Counted from the stretch's first letter, positions 43,546 to 51,617 are shown. The stretch: DNA of 64,000 bases from Akkermansia muciniphila (GCF_018709685.1 NZ_JABDHQ010000003.1:62001-126000), one strand, 5' to 3'. The notes: generated from the letters alone by a model not told the origin. Made by a program: numbers and translations.

Positions 43546-44358
43546 TTACGAGATGGAGGCAAAACATGTTTTCTGTGCCTCATCTAGTCTCCTATGAACA
43601 AAAGAAATCGTGCTCAGAATATCGAGAGCATCTGTTTCGCTTGTCGCCCATTTAATTTTTGCCGCATGGGCAAAAGGGTTTCTGAATGTTCCGTAGATTT
43701 CCTTTAAAAGGGTAGCAAAGCCTTTATGCTCGGATTTTTCGCTATCTGTACATAATCCATTGATCACAAGAAGAGGGCGATCAATGCTAAATACAGTGTC
43801 TATAAGCTTCGCTCCATCTTGTTCTAATCCTGTCAATTCGCGTAAGCGGTCAAAAATGCTTTTGGCTGCTTCAAAAATTGAATGAAAATAGTTTTCTTCA
43901 AGAAGCTCCGCACGGCAATACTTGAATACATTGTCATGAGCCCCACGTTGAACCAGTTTTTCATGGAGTCTTTTTTCTCGTCTCTGTGCTTCTGTCAATG
44001 TTGCTACCTTTGGCCTTGGCGATAGCCTTCCTTCCAAAGAAAGCATGAGCCCTTCAAAGGCTAATACAACATTAATTGCTTTTTGGTATTCCTCGAAATT
44101 ATCCTGTCTGGATACAAAGCGTATTGGACTCAAAATATTCTCAATACAGCTGCAAATAGCCGAGGCATTTTGTAAGGAAATCTGACTTCCAAGAAAACTG
44201 GCATTTAACCTGCGCCACTTGGTCGTACTCAAGCAATTAATCTCTGTAATGTTACTTTCCCGAAGAAACCGGGCAATTTCTCCTCCCGTCAAAGCTTCGC
44301 CCAATATTTTGGCGATCTCTTCAATTGTATTGGACGAAAATTTATCCGTAATTAGCAT
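43546..44358 (-). CDS. TIGR02391 (Ymh)-family protein
   Basis: A 270-residue protein whose C-terminal half has the TIGR02391 pattern: HDNVFKYCRAELLEENYFHSIFEAAKSIFDRLRELTGLEQDGAKLIDTVF, then a GFATLLKEIYGTFRNPFAHAAKIKW block and an LSTISFVHRRLDEA end. This domain is frequent in phage, island and abortive-infection loci and may act on nucleic acid or tRNA; no activity is established. The N-terminal half is helical without known motif. It stands alone, with 133 bases to the hipA gene on the right and reading toward the DUF932 cluster terminator on the left. Confidence 0.78.
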   Translation of the reverse strand: MLITDKFSSNTIEEIAKILGEALTGGEIARFLRESNITEINCLSTTKWRRLNASFLGSQISLQNASAICSCIENILSPIRFVSRQDNFEEYQKAINVVLAFEGLMLSLEGRLSPRPKVATLTEAQRREKRLHEKLVQRGAHDNVFKYCRAELLEENYFHSIFEAAKSIFDRLRELTGLEQDGAKLIDTVFSIDRPLLVINGLCTDSEKSEHKGFATLLKEIYGTFRNPFAHAAKIKWATSETDALDILSTISFVHRRLDEAQKTCFASIS

Positions 44359-44491
44359 ACTTATTTTTACAATATCCTTGCCAACCTGAGAAGGACAATC
44401 TGTTAACTATCGCAACGAAATCTACGCCGAAATTCTGGTACATCTTGATACTACATTCACGGGGGCAGGGACAATTATACTGACAAGATTC

Positions 44492-45757
44492 CTACGTTAA
44501 TACCGCAGCATAACCATCTTTATGTTCGAAGGCTGATACCATGCGATCTTGTTCCTGTTTGCTGATACCGAATAATTCTGCCGCATGTCGCCACTGGCTG
44601 ACTGCCCGGGCAATCGGTTCCAACAGGTCATTCGTTTCAGAGGTCTTGATTCCGCATTCGGGAGCAATACTGCGGAGGACATCCAGAGAGGCGGATGTAT
44701 CTTCCCAGTCGATAGCCGTATTGAGGTAGCGAGGGCGTATATCCATGGGAGTGGGGTTTACGTCAAACAGTGGCGATAGAGACCACCCTGTTCCCCCGGT
44801 CTGAAGGAATCCGTGATTCCGAAGATGGTCATCCGTGTTGGAAATCATGATGCTGAAGGCGATCCGCTGCCATAATTGGCGCAAGTCTTGCCTGGGCGCA
44901 GCGCCGTACTGGCGTATGGCATCCACGATTTCAAGATAACTGTGCTGCTCGTTATCCCTGGCTCCCAACATGCTCATGGCCGACAGGTAGGAGATTCGTC
45001 GCTGTTCCCGGGTGCGATCAAAACGCCAGACGATCAGAACATCCTTGTCGGCTATTTTTTCCAGTTCGAAGCGCGGGACTTGAAGCCCGGCTTTGGAAGC
45101 CAGAGTCAAAGCGACGGCTTCCCATGCAACGACGTTGTATTCATCATCGTGCCGGGGAAACTTGGCAATGCAGAGGTTCCCCTTCTTGTCTTTTACCGAT
45201 GCCTTCGGACGAGCTCCACCAAGGGAAGAACCGGGAGCGAGGAGCAACCGCAGGTCTTCGGCATTTTCATCGTCCCGGCAGAAATGATCAGCGGCATGCA
45301 GCAGACGGGACAGGTTGACCAGAGGCGGGATTGGCGTCGCACCCGGAGGGGCGCAGAACGATTGTCCTCCATCCTGTGAAAAGCGCAACGCTCCCTGCCT
45401 TGCCTCGTCATTCACCCTGAGCAGGTAGTCCAGTTCGGAGAGCGTATGGGGGCTTTCATTGGCTGTTCGTGCTCGTGCCAGTTCAGCCCGCCGCATCAGA
45501 ATACGCCCCCATCTGTCAGGTGTGGAGTCGCCAATCGCACCGAATACGCTTTGACCGGGAGTGGTATGAAAGGTGCCGTCAGCCAGAGGCAGGAGTGGTT
45601 CCAGCGCAAATCTGTACGGATTTGCAAGCCATTCCCTGTTGTACTCGAAAGAGGCTGATTCCCGGCCCTTGCGAAAGTGCGACCACAGCCTGCCTGCTTG
45701 TACAGGCCCCGGGGAGTAAGGCAGGTCAATGAATACGTCGATGGGAGTATAACTCAT
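44492..45757 (-). CDS. hipA: HipA kinase toxin (second hip module)
   Basis: A 421-residue full-length HipA. It has the N-terminal subdomain (VFIDLPYSPGPVQAGRLWSHF, SFEYNREWLANPYRFALEP) and the PGSSLGGARPKASVKDKKG loop, where the Gly-rich segment and its Ser precede the ATP Lys. MLGARDNEQHSYLEIVDAI, the catalytic FSIMISNTDDHLRNHGFL (HipA-type N-T-D-D-H-x-x-N) and the SPLFDVNPT metal motif complete it. HipA phosphorylates a tRNA synthetase and induces dormancy. The start overlaps the antitoxin stop by four bases. Every motif is intact. Confidence 0.92.
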   Translation of the reverse strand: MSYTPIDVFIDLPYSPGPVQAGRLWSHFRKGRESASFEYNREWLANPYRFALEPLLPLADGTFHTTPGQSVFGAIGDSTPDRWGRILMRRAELARARTANESPHTLSELDYLLRVNDEARQGALRFSQDGGQSFCAPPGATPIPPLVNLSRLLHAADHFCRDDENAEDLRLLLAPGSSLGGARPKASVKDKKGNLCIAKFPRHDDEYNVVAWEAVALTLASKAGLQVPRFELEKIADKDVLIVWRFDRTREQRRISYLSAMSMLGARDNEQHSYLEIVDAIRQYGAAPRQDLRQLWQRIAFSIMISNTDDHLRNHGFLQTGGTGWSLSPLFDVNPTPMDIRPRYLNTAIDWEDTSASLDVLRSIAPECGIKTSETNDLLEPIARAVSQWRHAAELFGISKQEQDRMVSAFEHKDGYAAVLT

Positions 45758-46071
45758 GGGTTCTTGGGAAGGTGGATACGTTTGGGCAAGCGTTCTTCTT
45801 CAAGAGCTCGGCCCACGGGGTCATTATTGGCATCGACGAGGTTTTTGAGCCTATCGGTCAGCCCCAGTACGAACAGGACGGCGGCATAGTTGCCCAAGGC
45901 TACGCCGGGGTCGCCCTTTTCGACACGCCCCAGTGTTGAACGAGAAATGAATGCCCGTTCAGCCATCAGTGTCGTAGGAATACGCCGCCTCTTACGGGCA
46001 TCGCTGATGTCCGCCCCCAATTTCTTGAGCGCCGCTTTCACTGGCCCCGGCAATGGGGATGTGGTTTTCAT
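45754..46071 (-). CDS. hipB: HipB-like XRE antitoxin (second hip module)
   Basis: A 105-residue protein from the ATG at 46071 (MKTTSPLPGPVKAALKKLGA). A helix-turn-helix is clear in RKRRRIPTTLMAERAFISRSTLGRVEKGDPGVALGNYAAVLFVLGL. It should repress the operon and hold HipA inactive. The C-terminal tail (NDPVGRALEEERLPKRIHLPKNP) may contact HipA. Its stop overlaps the hipA start. A longer reading from 46089 would start inside the first of two operator-like direct repeats at 46077-46123. Confidence 0.88.
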   Translation of the reverse strand: MKTTSPLPGPVKAALKKLGADISDARKRRRIPTTLMAERAFISRSTLGRVEKGDPGVALGNYAAVLFVLGLTDRLKNLVDANNDPVGRALEEERLPKRIHLPKNP

Positions 46072-46076
46072 GAGAA

Positions 46077-46123
46077 AAATATGTATCATATAGTAAGCAA
46101 AAACAAGAAATATGTATTATATA
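46077..46123. promoter_or_regulatory. Two 16-bp direct repeats before hipBA (candidate operators)
   Basis: AAATATGTATCATATA (46077-46092) and AAATATGTATTATATA (46108-46123) differ at one base and lie 31 bases apart, immediately upstream of the hipB start on the minus strand. Their helical phasing (about three turns) suits two HipB dimers on one DNA face. Confidence 0.65.
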
Positions 46124-46181
46124 TGAGTCATTATGAGAAATACAGGGTTCATTCCAATCCAAAATAATTTTTCTCCCCTTA

Positions 46182-46235
46182 CCAAGTAGTGCGCTGTATC
46201 ATACGCGTAGCGTTATGATACAGCGCACTACTTGG
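46182..46235. repeat. Perfect 22-bp palindrome arms with 10-base loop
   Basis: The arm at 46182-46203 (begins CCAAGTAGTGCG) is exactly inverted at 46214-46235 (ends CGCACTACTTGG). The ten-base centre (CGCGTAGCGT) can pair further. This is the longest perfect inverted repeat that I saw in the window. It separates the hipBA operator region from the degraded right end of the island and has no T-run. Confidence 0.85.
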
Positions 46236-46775
46236 GCCACTTCTATAGACAAGGCCAATTCATTAGCAGCCTCCAACTCCAGAAATCTCAACATCCTGCT
46301 TGGCCTGCTGGGAGCCGGCGCCCTCGCAACGGGAGCCGTTGCCACCGCCAAATACCTCACCCGCAAAGATCCGAAGTCCGAGATGGGCAAAATCAAGCTC
46401 AAGCTGCCCGGCTCCAGGAAAGACCCGAACACGGCCGCAGAGGTCGAACTGCCCATCGACATGCCCGGAATGAGCCCCACCCTCATCGAAGGTCTCAACC
46501 GGGGCGTACGCCTTCAGGCCAGGAAGAACGTACGAGCCAATTCGTTCAAGCGCGATCCGCAGACAGGCAAGCTTGTTCCGTACGAGGAATGGAAGGCACA
46601 GCAGGCTCAGAAGGAGCAACAACCAGACAATGTTATCGAGTTCTCGAAGGCGGCATCCTCATCGCCCGGTTTTGCGGGTTATTCCTGCATTAAAGCACGG
46701 ATTGATTTCGTCTTTTGTTCCGGAAATACATGGAACCATGCTTCGCCTTCGGCAGCACGAATGCCTTCCCGGTAG
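46215..46775 (+). CDS. Phage- or element-type protein remnant
   Basis: The frame reads IDKANSLAASNSRNLNILLGLLGAGALATGAVATAKYL (one membrane helix), then a Lys/Pro-rich part (KSEMGKIKLKLPGSRKDPNTAAEVELPIDMPGMSPTLIEGLNRG) and KRDPQTGKLVPYEEWKAQQAQKEQQPDN. The coding texture ends near 46675, where a minus-strand integrase fragment begins, and the 5' end lies inside a large palindrome. So both ends look eroded. The composition resembles minor structural or membrane proteins of tailless phages or mobile elements; I cannot name a family. Confidence 0.45.
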   Translation: MIQRTTWATSIDKANSLAASNSRNLNILLGLLGAGALATGAVATAKYLTRKDPKSEMGKIKLKLPGSRKDPNTAAEVELPIDMPGMSPTLIEGLNRGVRLQARKNVRANSFKRDPQTGKLVPYEEWKAQQAQKEQQPDNVIEFSKAASSSPGFAGYSCIKARIDFVFCSGNTWNHASPSAARMPSR

Positions 46776-46849
46776 TGCTTTTCCGTCATGTTGGTTCCCG
46801 AGTGTCCAAGCCACATGGATACCCGGGGTATGTCATGTGTTCGAGAGGG
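46679..46849 (-). pseudogene. C-terminal remnant of a second tyrosine integrase
   Basis: The minus strand reads THDIPRVSMWLGHSGTN then MTEKHYREGIRAAEGEAWF, followed by HVFPEQKTKSIRALMQE and a TAA at 46679. WLGHSGTNMTEKHY holds the last active-site His and the Tyr nucleophile. An in-frame stop at 46850-46852 cuts it off from any N-terminus. The residues differ from the left-end integrase (WMGHSGTQMTESHYRQG), so this is the stub of another, related integrase that used the same tRNA. Confidence 0.88.
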
Positions 46850-46924
46850 CTACATTAGTGTAGACTTCCATCTAGAAGAAAGAGCATTTTCTTCTTATTT
46901 TACAATGCTTTTCGATAACAAGGA

Positions 46925-46943
46925 TGTCCCCTGAATGTCCCCC
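46925..46943 (+). repeat. Paired TGTCCCCY motifs inside the right end
   Basis: TGTCCCCT (46925) and TGTCCCCC (46936) repeat the motifs at 8055-8074 at the opposite end, in the same orientation. TGTCCCCCAGTTCGTC here differs from the left block by one base. Confidence 0.6.
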
Positions 46944-46990
46944 AGTTCGTCAAAAAATAAGATTTTTGGCTTCTCTCTCCTAAAAACAAG

Positions 46991-47025
46991 TAACCCCTTC
47001 CAAGCTGTTAACTTAAAAGGGGTTA
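46991..47025 (-). terminator. Terminator of tRNA-Leu
   Basis: TAACCCCTT and AAGGGGTTA form a stem just after the tRNA CCA on the minus strand, followed by CTTGTTTTTA. Its sequence differs from the hairpin after the displaced 3' half, so it belongs to the island. Confidence 0.7.
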
Positions 47026-47027
47026 TA

Positions 47028-47114
47028 TGGTGCGCCCGAAAGGACTCGAACCTTCACAGAGTTGCCTCCACTAGAACCTGAATCTAGCGCGTCTACCAAT
47101 TCCGCCACGAGCGC
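47028..47114 (-). tRNA. tRNA-Leu (CAG), island attachment site
   Basis: An 87-base class II tRNA. The acceptor stem GCGCTCG pairs with CGGGCGC, discriminator A, encoded CCA. The D arm is GGCGGAATTGGTAGACGC. The anticodon stem CTAGA/TCTAG with loop TTCAGGT gives anticodon CAG, reading CUG leucine codons. The variable arm is GTGGAGGCAACTCTGTG and the T arm GGTTCGAGTCC. The gene borders the island: its 3' half from the anticodon stem on is probably island-supplied, since the other copy (7962-8021) has a different variable arm. Confidence 0.95.
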
Positions 47115-47315
47115 ACATGGTTTGGTAAGAACGGGGCTTATTATGCACAGCGGCGGCGGATTGGCAACTATTTTCCTGCACATGAAAGAAAATATTTTCC
47201 GGGGCCTCCGCCTCCCTGCCGTTCCGCGCGGCATGGCAACGATATAAGGGCTTCTCAAATCCTCCGGTATGCAGTAGTCTCGCTCCAGAGTCAGAGGCAC
47301 CACCATTTCAGGCTT

Positions 47316-49115
47316 GTGAATGAGACGAGGGAAAAACCGCTATTGAACCGTTTTGAGGTCATGGAAATGGGGTTCGGCCTGTGTACGCTGGCTGCCCTGA
47401 TGTGGCTGCTGTGGTGGAACGGCTTCGGCGAGGTTCATGAGGACCAGCTTTCCCTGCGTTATTTCCGGGAAATCCTGTCCCTGCTGGTGCTCGGCCAGCT
47501 TACCGGGGTGCTCGGCATTCTGCGGGAGAAGTGGCTTTCCAAATCCATCCGGAACCCGCGTTGGATGGAACTGGGGCTGGGCATCGTCATTCTGGTGATG
47601 CTGGCCGGGAATTTTTTCAATTCCACTTTTATTTCCAGAATAGAGCTTCAGAACATTTTCCGCGTCCTCTGCCTCTGTTACGGGGCGGCCCCCCTGCTGA
47701 ACCTGAAGGAGTATTTTTTCCGCGTGGCCCGCAGGAAACGGGGGTTTCACATACCGCGCATCCGCCCGGCCCTGCTTTTCCTGCTTACGCTGGTGGTCTT
47801 CATCACGCTGGGGGGCACCCTGCTCATGTCTCCGGGAGCCACCAAGGAAGGCATTGTGCTTTCCCCCACGGATGCCTATTTCATCAGCACCAGCGCCGTG
47901 TGCGTCACAGGGCTGGTGCCCCTGAACGTCCACGAGCATTTCACCAATTACGGCCAGACCATCCTGCTGGTGCTTTTCCAGGTGGGCGCCTTCGGCATCA
48001 TGACGTTCACTTATTTCGTCTCCCTGATGGTGGGCCAGGGCCTGAGCCTGCGCTCCAAGGTCACCATCAGCAACCTGCTGGACGAGGAAGGAATCGCCCA
48101 GGTGGACCGGTTTATTAAAAACATCATTGCCGTCACATTCGGGGTAGAGGCGCTGGGGGCGGTGGCCCTTTATTTTTCCTGGAGGAACGTGCCCGGGCTG
48201 GAGGGTGACACCCTCTGGTGGTACGCCGTGTTCCATTCCGTTTCCGGCTTCTGCAATGCAGGGTTCAGCCTGTTTGCGGACAACCTGGCTACGCCGGAGG
48301 TAGCTTATAACATGGGGGGCCAGATTACCATCATGGTCATGGTGCTCTGCGGGAGCCTGGGTTTTGCCATGTACCTGGAAATCGTCCGCAGGGCGCGGGT
48401 GGCCCTGGGCTGGGACAGCCGGAACACCATCAGCCGCCACTGGTCCACGTACAGCTGGCTGGTCGTGCGCATGACGGCGGCGCTGGTGCTGGGCGGGGGG
48501 CTGATCCTGTTCCTGACCAAGATGATTGACGGCAGCCTGTTCACCTCGGCCGATCCCTGGTACTGGATTCTGTGGGAGAGCCTGTTCAATGCCACGGCGC
48601 GCACCGCCGGCTTCAATATTTCAGACATGGCGCTTAACAGCATCCCGTATGCGCTGTTCCTGGCGGCGCTCATGTTCATCGGCGGCAATCCCGGCTCCAC
48701 CACGGGCGGCGTCCACACCACCACGTTTGCCGTTTCCTGCGGGGAGGTGGCGCGCATTTTGCAGGGCAAGCAAGACGTGGTGATGCATAAGCGGAGAATT
48801 GCCCGCAGCGTGGTGGAACGCGCCGTCATCACCGTCATCCTGGCCGGGGCCTGGGTGGGCATGATCACCACGGTCATGTGCTTTGCGGAACCGGGTCTCA
48901 GCCTGGAACGCCTGTTTTTTGAGGTGGTGAGCTCCTTCGCCACGGTGGGGTTCTCTTGGAACGTCACGCCGGAACTCAGCGACGTAGGCAAATGGATCAT
49001 CGTGTTCAACATGATCGTGGGCCGCGTGGGAATGGTGGCCTTTGTTCTGGCTTTCATGAAACAGCCTACCAAGTCTCCGCTCCGGTATCCGGAGACCCGG
49101 CTGCCTCTCAGCTGA
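47316..49115 (+). CDS. TrkH/KtrB-family K+ transporter
   Basis: A 599-residue membrane protein. The first part has four or five helices not present in short KtrB proteins (MWLLWWNGFGEV and onward); from residue 150 it is a TrkH/KtrB core with four pore loops: ISTSAVCVTGLVPLNV, FHSVSGFCNAGFSLF, FNATARTAGFNI and FEVVSSFATVGFSW, and the GGNPGSTTGGVHTTTF signature. These supply selectivity glycines for K+ (or Na+) uptake. A TrkA/KtrA-type regulatory subunit is not seen nearby. The start is a GTG at 47316, just beyond the tRNA; the first downstream ATG is at 47361. Confidence 0.9.
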   Translation: MNETREKPLLNRFEVMEMGFGLCTLAALMWLLWWNGFGEVHEDQLSLRYFREILSLLVLGQLTGVLGILREKWLSKSIRNPRWMELGLGIVILVMLAGNFFNSTFISRIELQNIFRVLCLCYGAAPLLNLKEYFFRVARRKRGFHIPRIRPALLFLLTLVVFITLGGTLLMSPGATKEGIVLSPTDAYFISTSAVCVTGLVPLNVHEHFTNYGQTILLVLFQVGAFGIMTFTYFVSLMVGQGLSLRSKVTISNLLDEEGIAQVDRFIKNIIAVTFGVEALGAVALYFSWRNVPGLEGDTLWWYAVFHSVSGFCNAGFSLFADNLATPEVAYNMGGQITIMVMVLCGSLGFAMYLEIVRRARVALGWDSRNTISRHWSTYSWLVVRMTAALVLGGGLILFLTKMIDGSLFTSADPWYWILWESLFNATARTAGFNISDMALNSIPYALFLAALMFIGGNPGSTTGGVHTTTFAVSCGEVARILQGKQDVVMHKRRIARSVVERAVITVILAGAWVGMITTVMCFAEPGLSLERLFFEVVSSFATVGFSWNVTPELSDVGKWIIVFNMIVGRVGMVAFVLAFMKQPTKSPLRYPETRLPLS

Positions 49116-49255
49116 CCCGCGTTCTTTCCTTCTGTTTTTCATGACATACATGGAAAACAAACGCATTTCTTTCTTGCATGAATCCGGTTTGCGTCAAGAA
49201 TGCCGGACCTTTAGCGTCTGCTCCCGGCAGAACAAGCCCGCAGGGCGCCCTTGTT

Positions 49256-50593
49256 ATGAATAATCCTTCCTCTATTTCCTATCAAAAGATATGGCTGATG
49301 TCCTATCCCCTCATGATCAGCCTGATCATTGAGCACATGATCGGCCTGACGGACGCCGTTTTCCTGGGGCGCGTGGGGGACGTGGCTTTAGGCGCTTGCG
49401 CCCTGGGCGGCGTGTATTACATGGCCATGTTCATGCTGGCCTTCGGCTTCGGCTTCGGGGCGCAGATCATCATCGCGCGCCGCAACGGGGAACGGCGGTA
49501 CAACCGCATCGGGCCCACCCTGGTCCAGGGCTGTTACTTCATGCTGGCCATGGCGGTGGCCCTTTTTACCGCCTCCCAATATTTTTCCCCCGCCATCCTG
49601 CGGGACATCATTGAATCCCCCCAAGTATACGGAGCCACGGTGGATTACATCCACTGGCGCACCTACGGCGTCTTTTTCTCCTTCCTTTGCGTGATGTTCC
49701 GCGCGTATTACGTGGGGATTACCCAGACCAAGATTCTCACGGTCAACTCCGTCGTGATGCTCCTGAGCAACGTGGTGCTTAATTACTGCCTCATCTTCGG
49801 CAAAGGCGGCTTCCCCGTCATGGGCATCGCCGGGGCGGCCATCGCTTCCAGCGTGTCGGAAGCCGTTTCCCTCCTCTTCTTCATCCTTTACACGGGCGTC
49901 AAGGCGGACAAGAGGAAGTACGGCTTCCGCCGGGCGTTTACATTCCGCCCCCATTTGCTGAAAGGCATGCTGGCCATTTCCGGGTGGACCATGGTGCAAT
50001 CCTTCATTTCCGTCTCCATCTGGTTCATCTTTTTCCTGGCGATCGAACACCTTGGGGAACGCCCCCTGGCCGTCACCAACATCGTGCGCAACATTTCCGC
50101 CATGCTCATCATGGTGATCAGCGCCTTCGCCACCACGGCGGGAGCCCTCGTCAGCAACCAGATCGGCGCCGGGGAACAACGCTACGTGTTCCGGACCTGC
50201 GGCATGACGGTCAACCTGACATACGCCATCCTGGTTCCCCTGCTCGTCGTCCTGTGCCTGTTTCCGGAGCCCGTCCTCCGGGTTTTCACGGATAACCCGT
50301 CCCTGATTGCCGCCAGCGTGGATTCGGTGTACGTGATGGCCACCTCCACCCTGGTCATGGCTCCGGCGTTTATCCTGTTCAATGCCGTATCCGGCACGGG
50401 CAATACGAAGGCAGGCTTCATCATGGAGATGATGTCCCTGGCCGTTTACACCGCCGCCGTTTATTTCATCGTCATCAGGCTCAAGCCGGACGTGGCCCTC
50501 TGCTGGTTTTCCGAGCACGTTTACGGCTTCTCCCTGATCATCCTGGCATGGTGGTACCTCAAGAGCGGAAAATGGCGCGGTAAAAAGGTTTAA
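49256..50593 (+). CDS. MATE-family efflux transporter
   Basis: From MNNPSSISYQKIWLMSYPLM the protein is 445 residues with twelve predicted helices. IIEHMIGLTDAVFLGRVGDVALGACALGGVYY is the classic first MATE helix pair, MVISAFATTAGALVSNQIGAGE the matching seventh-helix region, and FILFNAVSGTGNTKAG the late conserved loop. It should export organic cations or drugs using Na+ or H+. It lies 140 bases after the trkH gene on the same strand. A frame upstream to 49178 does not resemble the family. Substrate unknown. Confidence 0.92.
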   Translation: MNNPSSISYQKIWLMSYPLMISLIIEHMIGLTDAVFLGRVGDVALGACALGGVYYMAMFMLAFGFGFGAQIIIARRNGERRYNRIGPTLVQGCYFMLAMAVALFTASQYFSPAILRDIIESPQVYGATVDYIHWRTYGVFFSFLCVMFRAYYVGITQTKILTVNSVVMLLSNVVLNYCLIFGKGGFPVMGIAGAAIASSVSEAVSLLFFILYTGVKADKRKYGFRRAFTFRPHLLKGMLAISGWTMVQSFISVSIWFIFFLAIEHLGERPLAVTNIVRNISAMLIMVISAFATTAGALVSNQIGAGEQRYVFRTCGMTVNLTYAILVPLLVVLCLFPEPVLRVFTDNPSLIAASVDSVYVMATSTLVMAPAFILFNAVSGTGNTKAGFIMEMMSLAVYTAAVYFIVIRLKPDVALCWFSEHVYGFSLIILAWWYLKSGKWRGKKV

Positions 50594-50747
50594 GAGAATA
50601 AGGGCGGAGCTTCCGCCCCCCCTCCCGCCGACAAGCGGAACAAGGGAAGCCCTGCCCTTCTCAACTCCCGTGCGGACAGGTCCGGCGTAATGGAGAATTC
50701 CACTCCGGCGCTGCAGGCCGCGCCTTTCCCGTCATTTCCAGGAGCAT

Positions 50748-50778
50748 AAAAAAAGCCCCGCGGCAAAAGCCGCAGGGC
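50748..50778 (-). terminator. Terminator of the H1-like gene
   Basis: GCCCCGCGGC-AAAA-GCCGCAGGGC forms a strong stem with one mismatch, followed on the minus strand by seven T. It lies 20 bases after the stop of the H1-like gene. The interval 50594-50747 shows no gene. Confidence 0.85.
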
Positions 50779-50798
50779 AACAACGGAACAGGGAGTAA

Positions 50799-51617
50799 TT
50801 ATTCCTCGCCGGATTCTTCTTCGGAATCACGTTCTTCCTCCGGGGAAGAAGCTTTTTCCTGCTGCTGGGGGACGGCCTTCTGGGACTGCTTGCGGCGGGA
50901 TTCCTCCATCATGAAGAATTCCGCACAGCGGAAGGCGCGGCGGGCGGCTTCGCGCGCCGTCTGGTCATCCATCAGGGCAAGCCCTTCTTCAGACACTTCC
51001 GCCAGGAACATTTTCCAGGCGCGGGCGGCCACTTTCTTGCCGTCCAGATGCTTGAAGGAAGCGGATTCCTGCATGGGCTGGCGGTCTTCGGAGCCGTTGC
51101 CCTTTTTATTGCGGCGGCGGCGCTTGCGCTTGTTGAAGGTGCCTTCGGACGCTCCGCCCACGGTTTCCGGCTGGGCAAAGTAGTCTCCGCCGTGCTGTTC
51201 ATGGCGTTCCTGCTGTTCAGAGTTTCGGTTGGGGCGGAATGATTCACGCTTGACCTTGACCGGAGCGGCGGCCTGCGGCTTCTGGGAAGCCTCGGGAGCG
51301 GCGGTCTTTTCAACGGGGGCGGCGGGAGCCGGGGTCGCGGAAGGAGCAGCCGCTTCAGCGGCGGGAGCCTTCTTGTCAACCGCCTTTTTGGCGGTTTTCA
51401 CGGTTTTTACCTTGGCCGCGGTTTTCGTGGCGGACTTGACCGTTTTGATTTTGGTTTTGGGTGCTTCTACGGAAGCGGCGTCAGCAGCGGGCTTCTTTTC
51501 AGCCGCGGCAGCCTTCTTGGTCGTAGACGCCGTCTTTTTGGCAGCCGTCTTGCGTGCAGCCGTTTTCTTGGCTGCGGACGCTTCCGGAGCACCTGTTTCT
51601 AATGGTTTTTTTGCCAT
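50799..51617 (-). CDS. Histone H1-like Lys/Ala-rich protein
   Basis: A 272-residue protein. The first 90 residues are low-complexity KKTAAKKTAS-type repeats (Lys, Ala, Thr, Pro), like bacterial H1-like proteins such as chlamydial Hc or AlgP. A Pro/Ala hinge leads to a basic patch NKRKRRRRNKKGNG (about 173-186), likely nucleic-acid binding. A helical C-terminal domain (DGKKVAARAWKMFLAEVSEEGLALMDDQTAREAARRAFRCAEFFMMEE) ends in an acidic tail. It probably packs DNA or binds RNA in the cytoplasm. It has its own terminator and lies downstream of two small genes on the same strand. Confidence 0.75.
   Translation of the reverse strand: MAKKPLETGAPEASAAKKTAARKTAAKKTASTTKKAAAAEKKPAADAASVEAPKTKIKTVKSATKTAAKVKTVKTAKKAVDKKAPAAEAAAPSATPAPAAPVEKTAAPEASQKPQAAAPVKVKRESFRPNRNSEQQERHEQHGGDYFAQPETVGGASEGTFNKRKRRRRNKKGNGSEDRQPMQESASFKHLDGKKVAARAWKMFLAEVSEEGLALMDDQTAREAARRAFRCAEFFMMEESRRKQSQKAVPQQQEKASSPEEERDSEEESGEE

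Noticed and set aside
8000-47080. The island as a prophage
   Set aside because: No capsid, terminase, portal, tail or lysis genes are visible; only one eroded gene near 46.2 kb has a phage-like look.
47340-48440. Long minus-strand frame opposite trkH
   Set aside because: His/Gln/Gly-rich antisense composition; the plus strand has complete TrkH pore motifs.
49388-50518. Long minus-strand frame opposite the MATE gene
   Set aside because: Antisense of clear MATE helices, rich in His/Asp/Gly with no domain.
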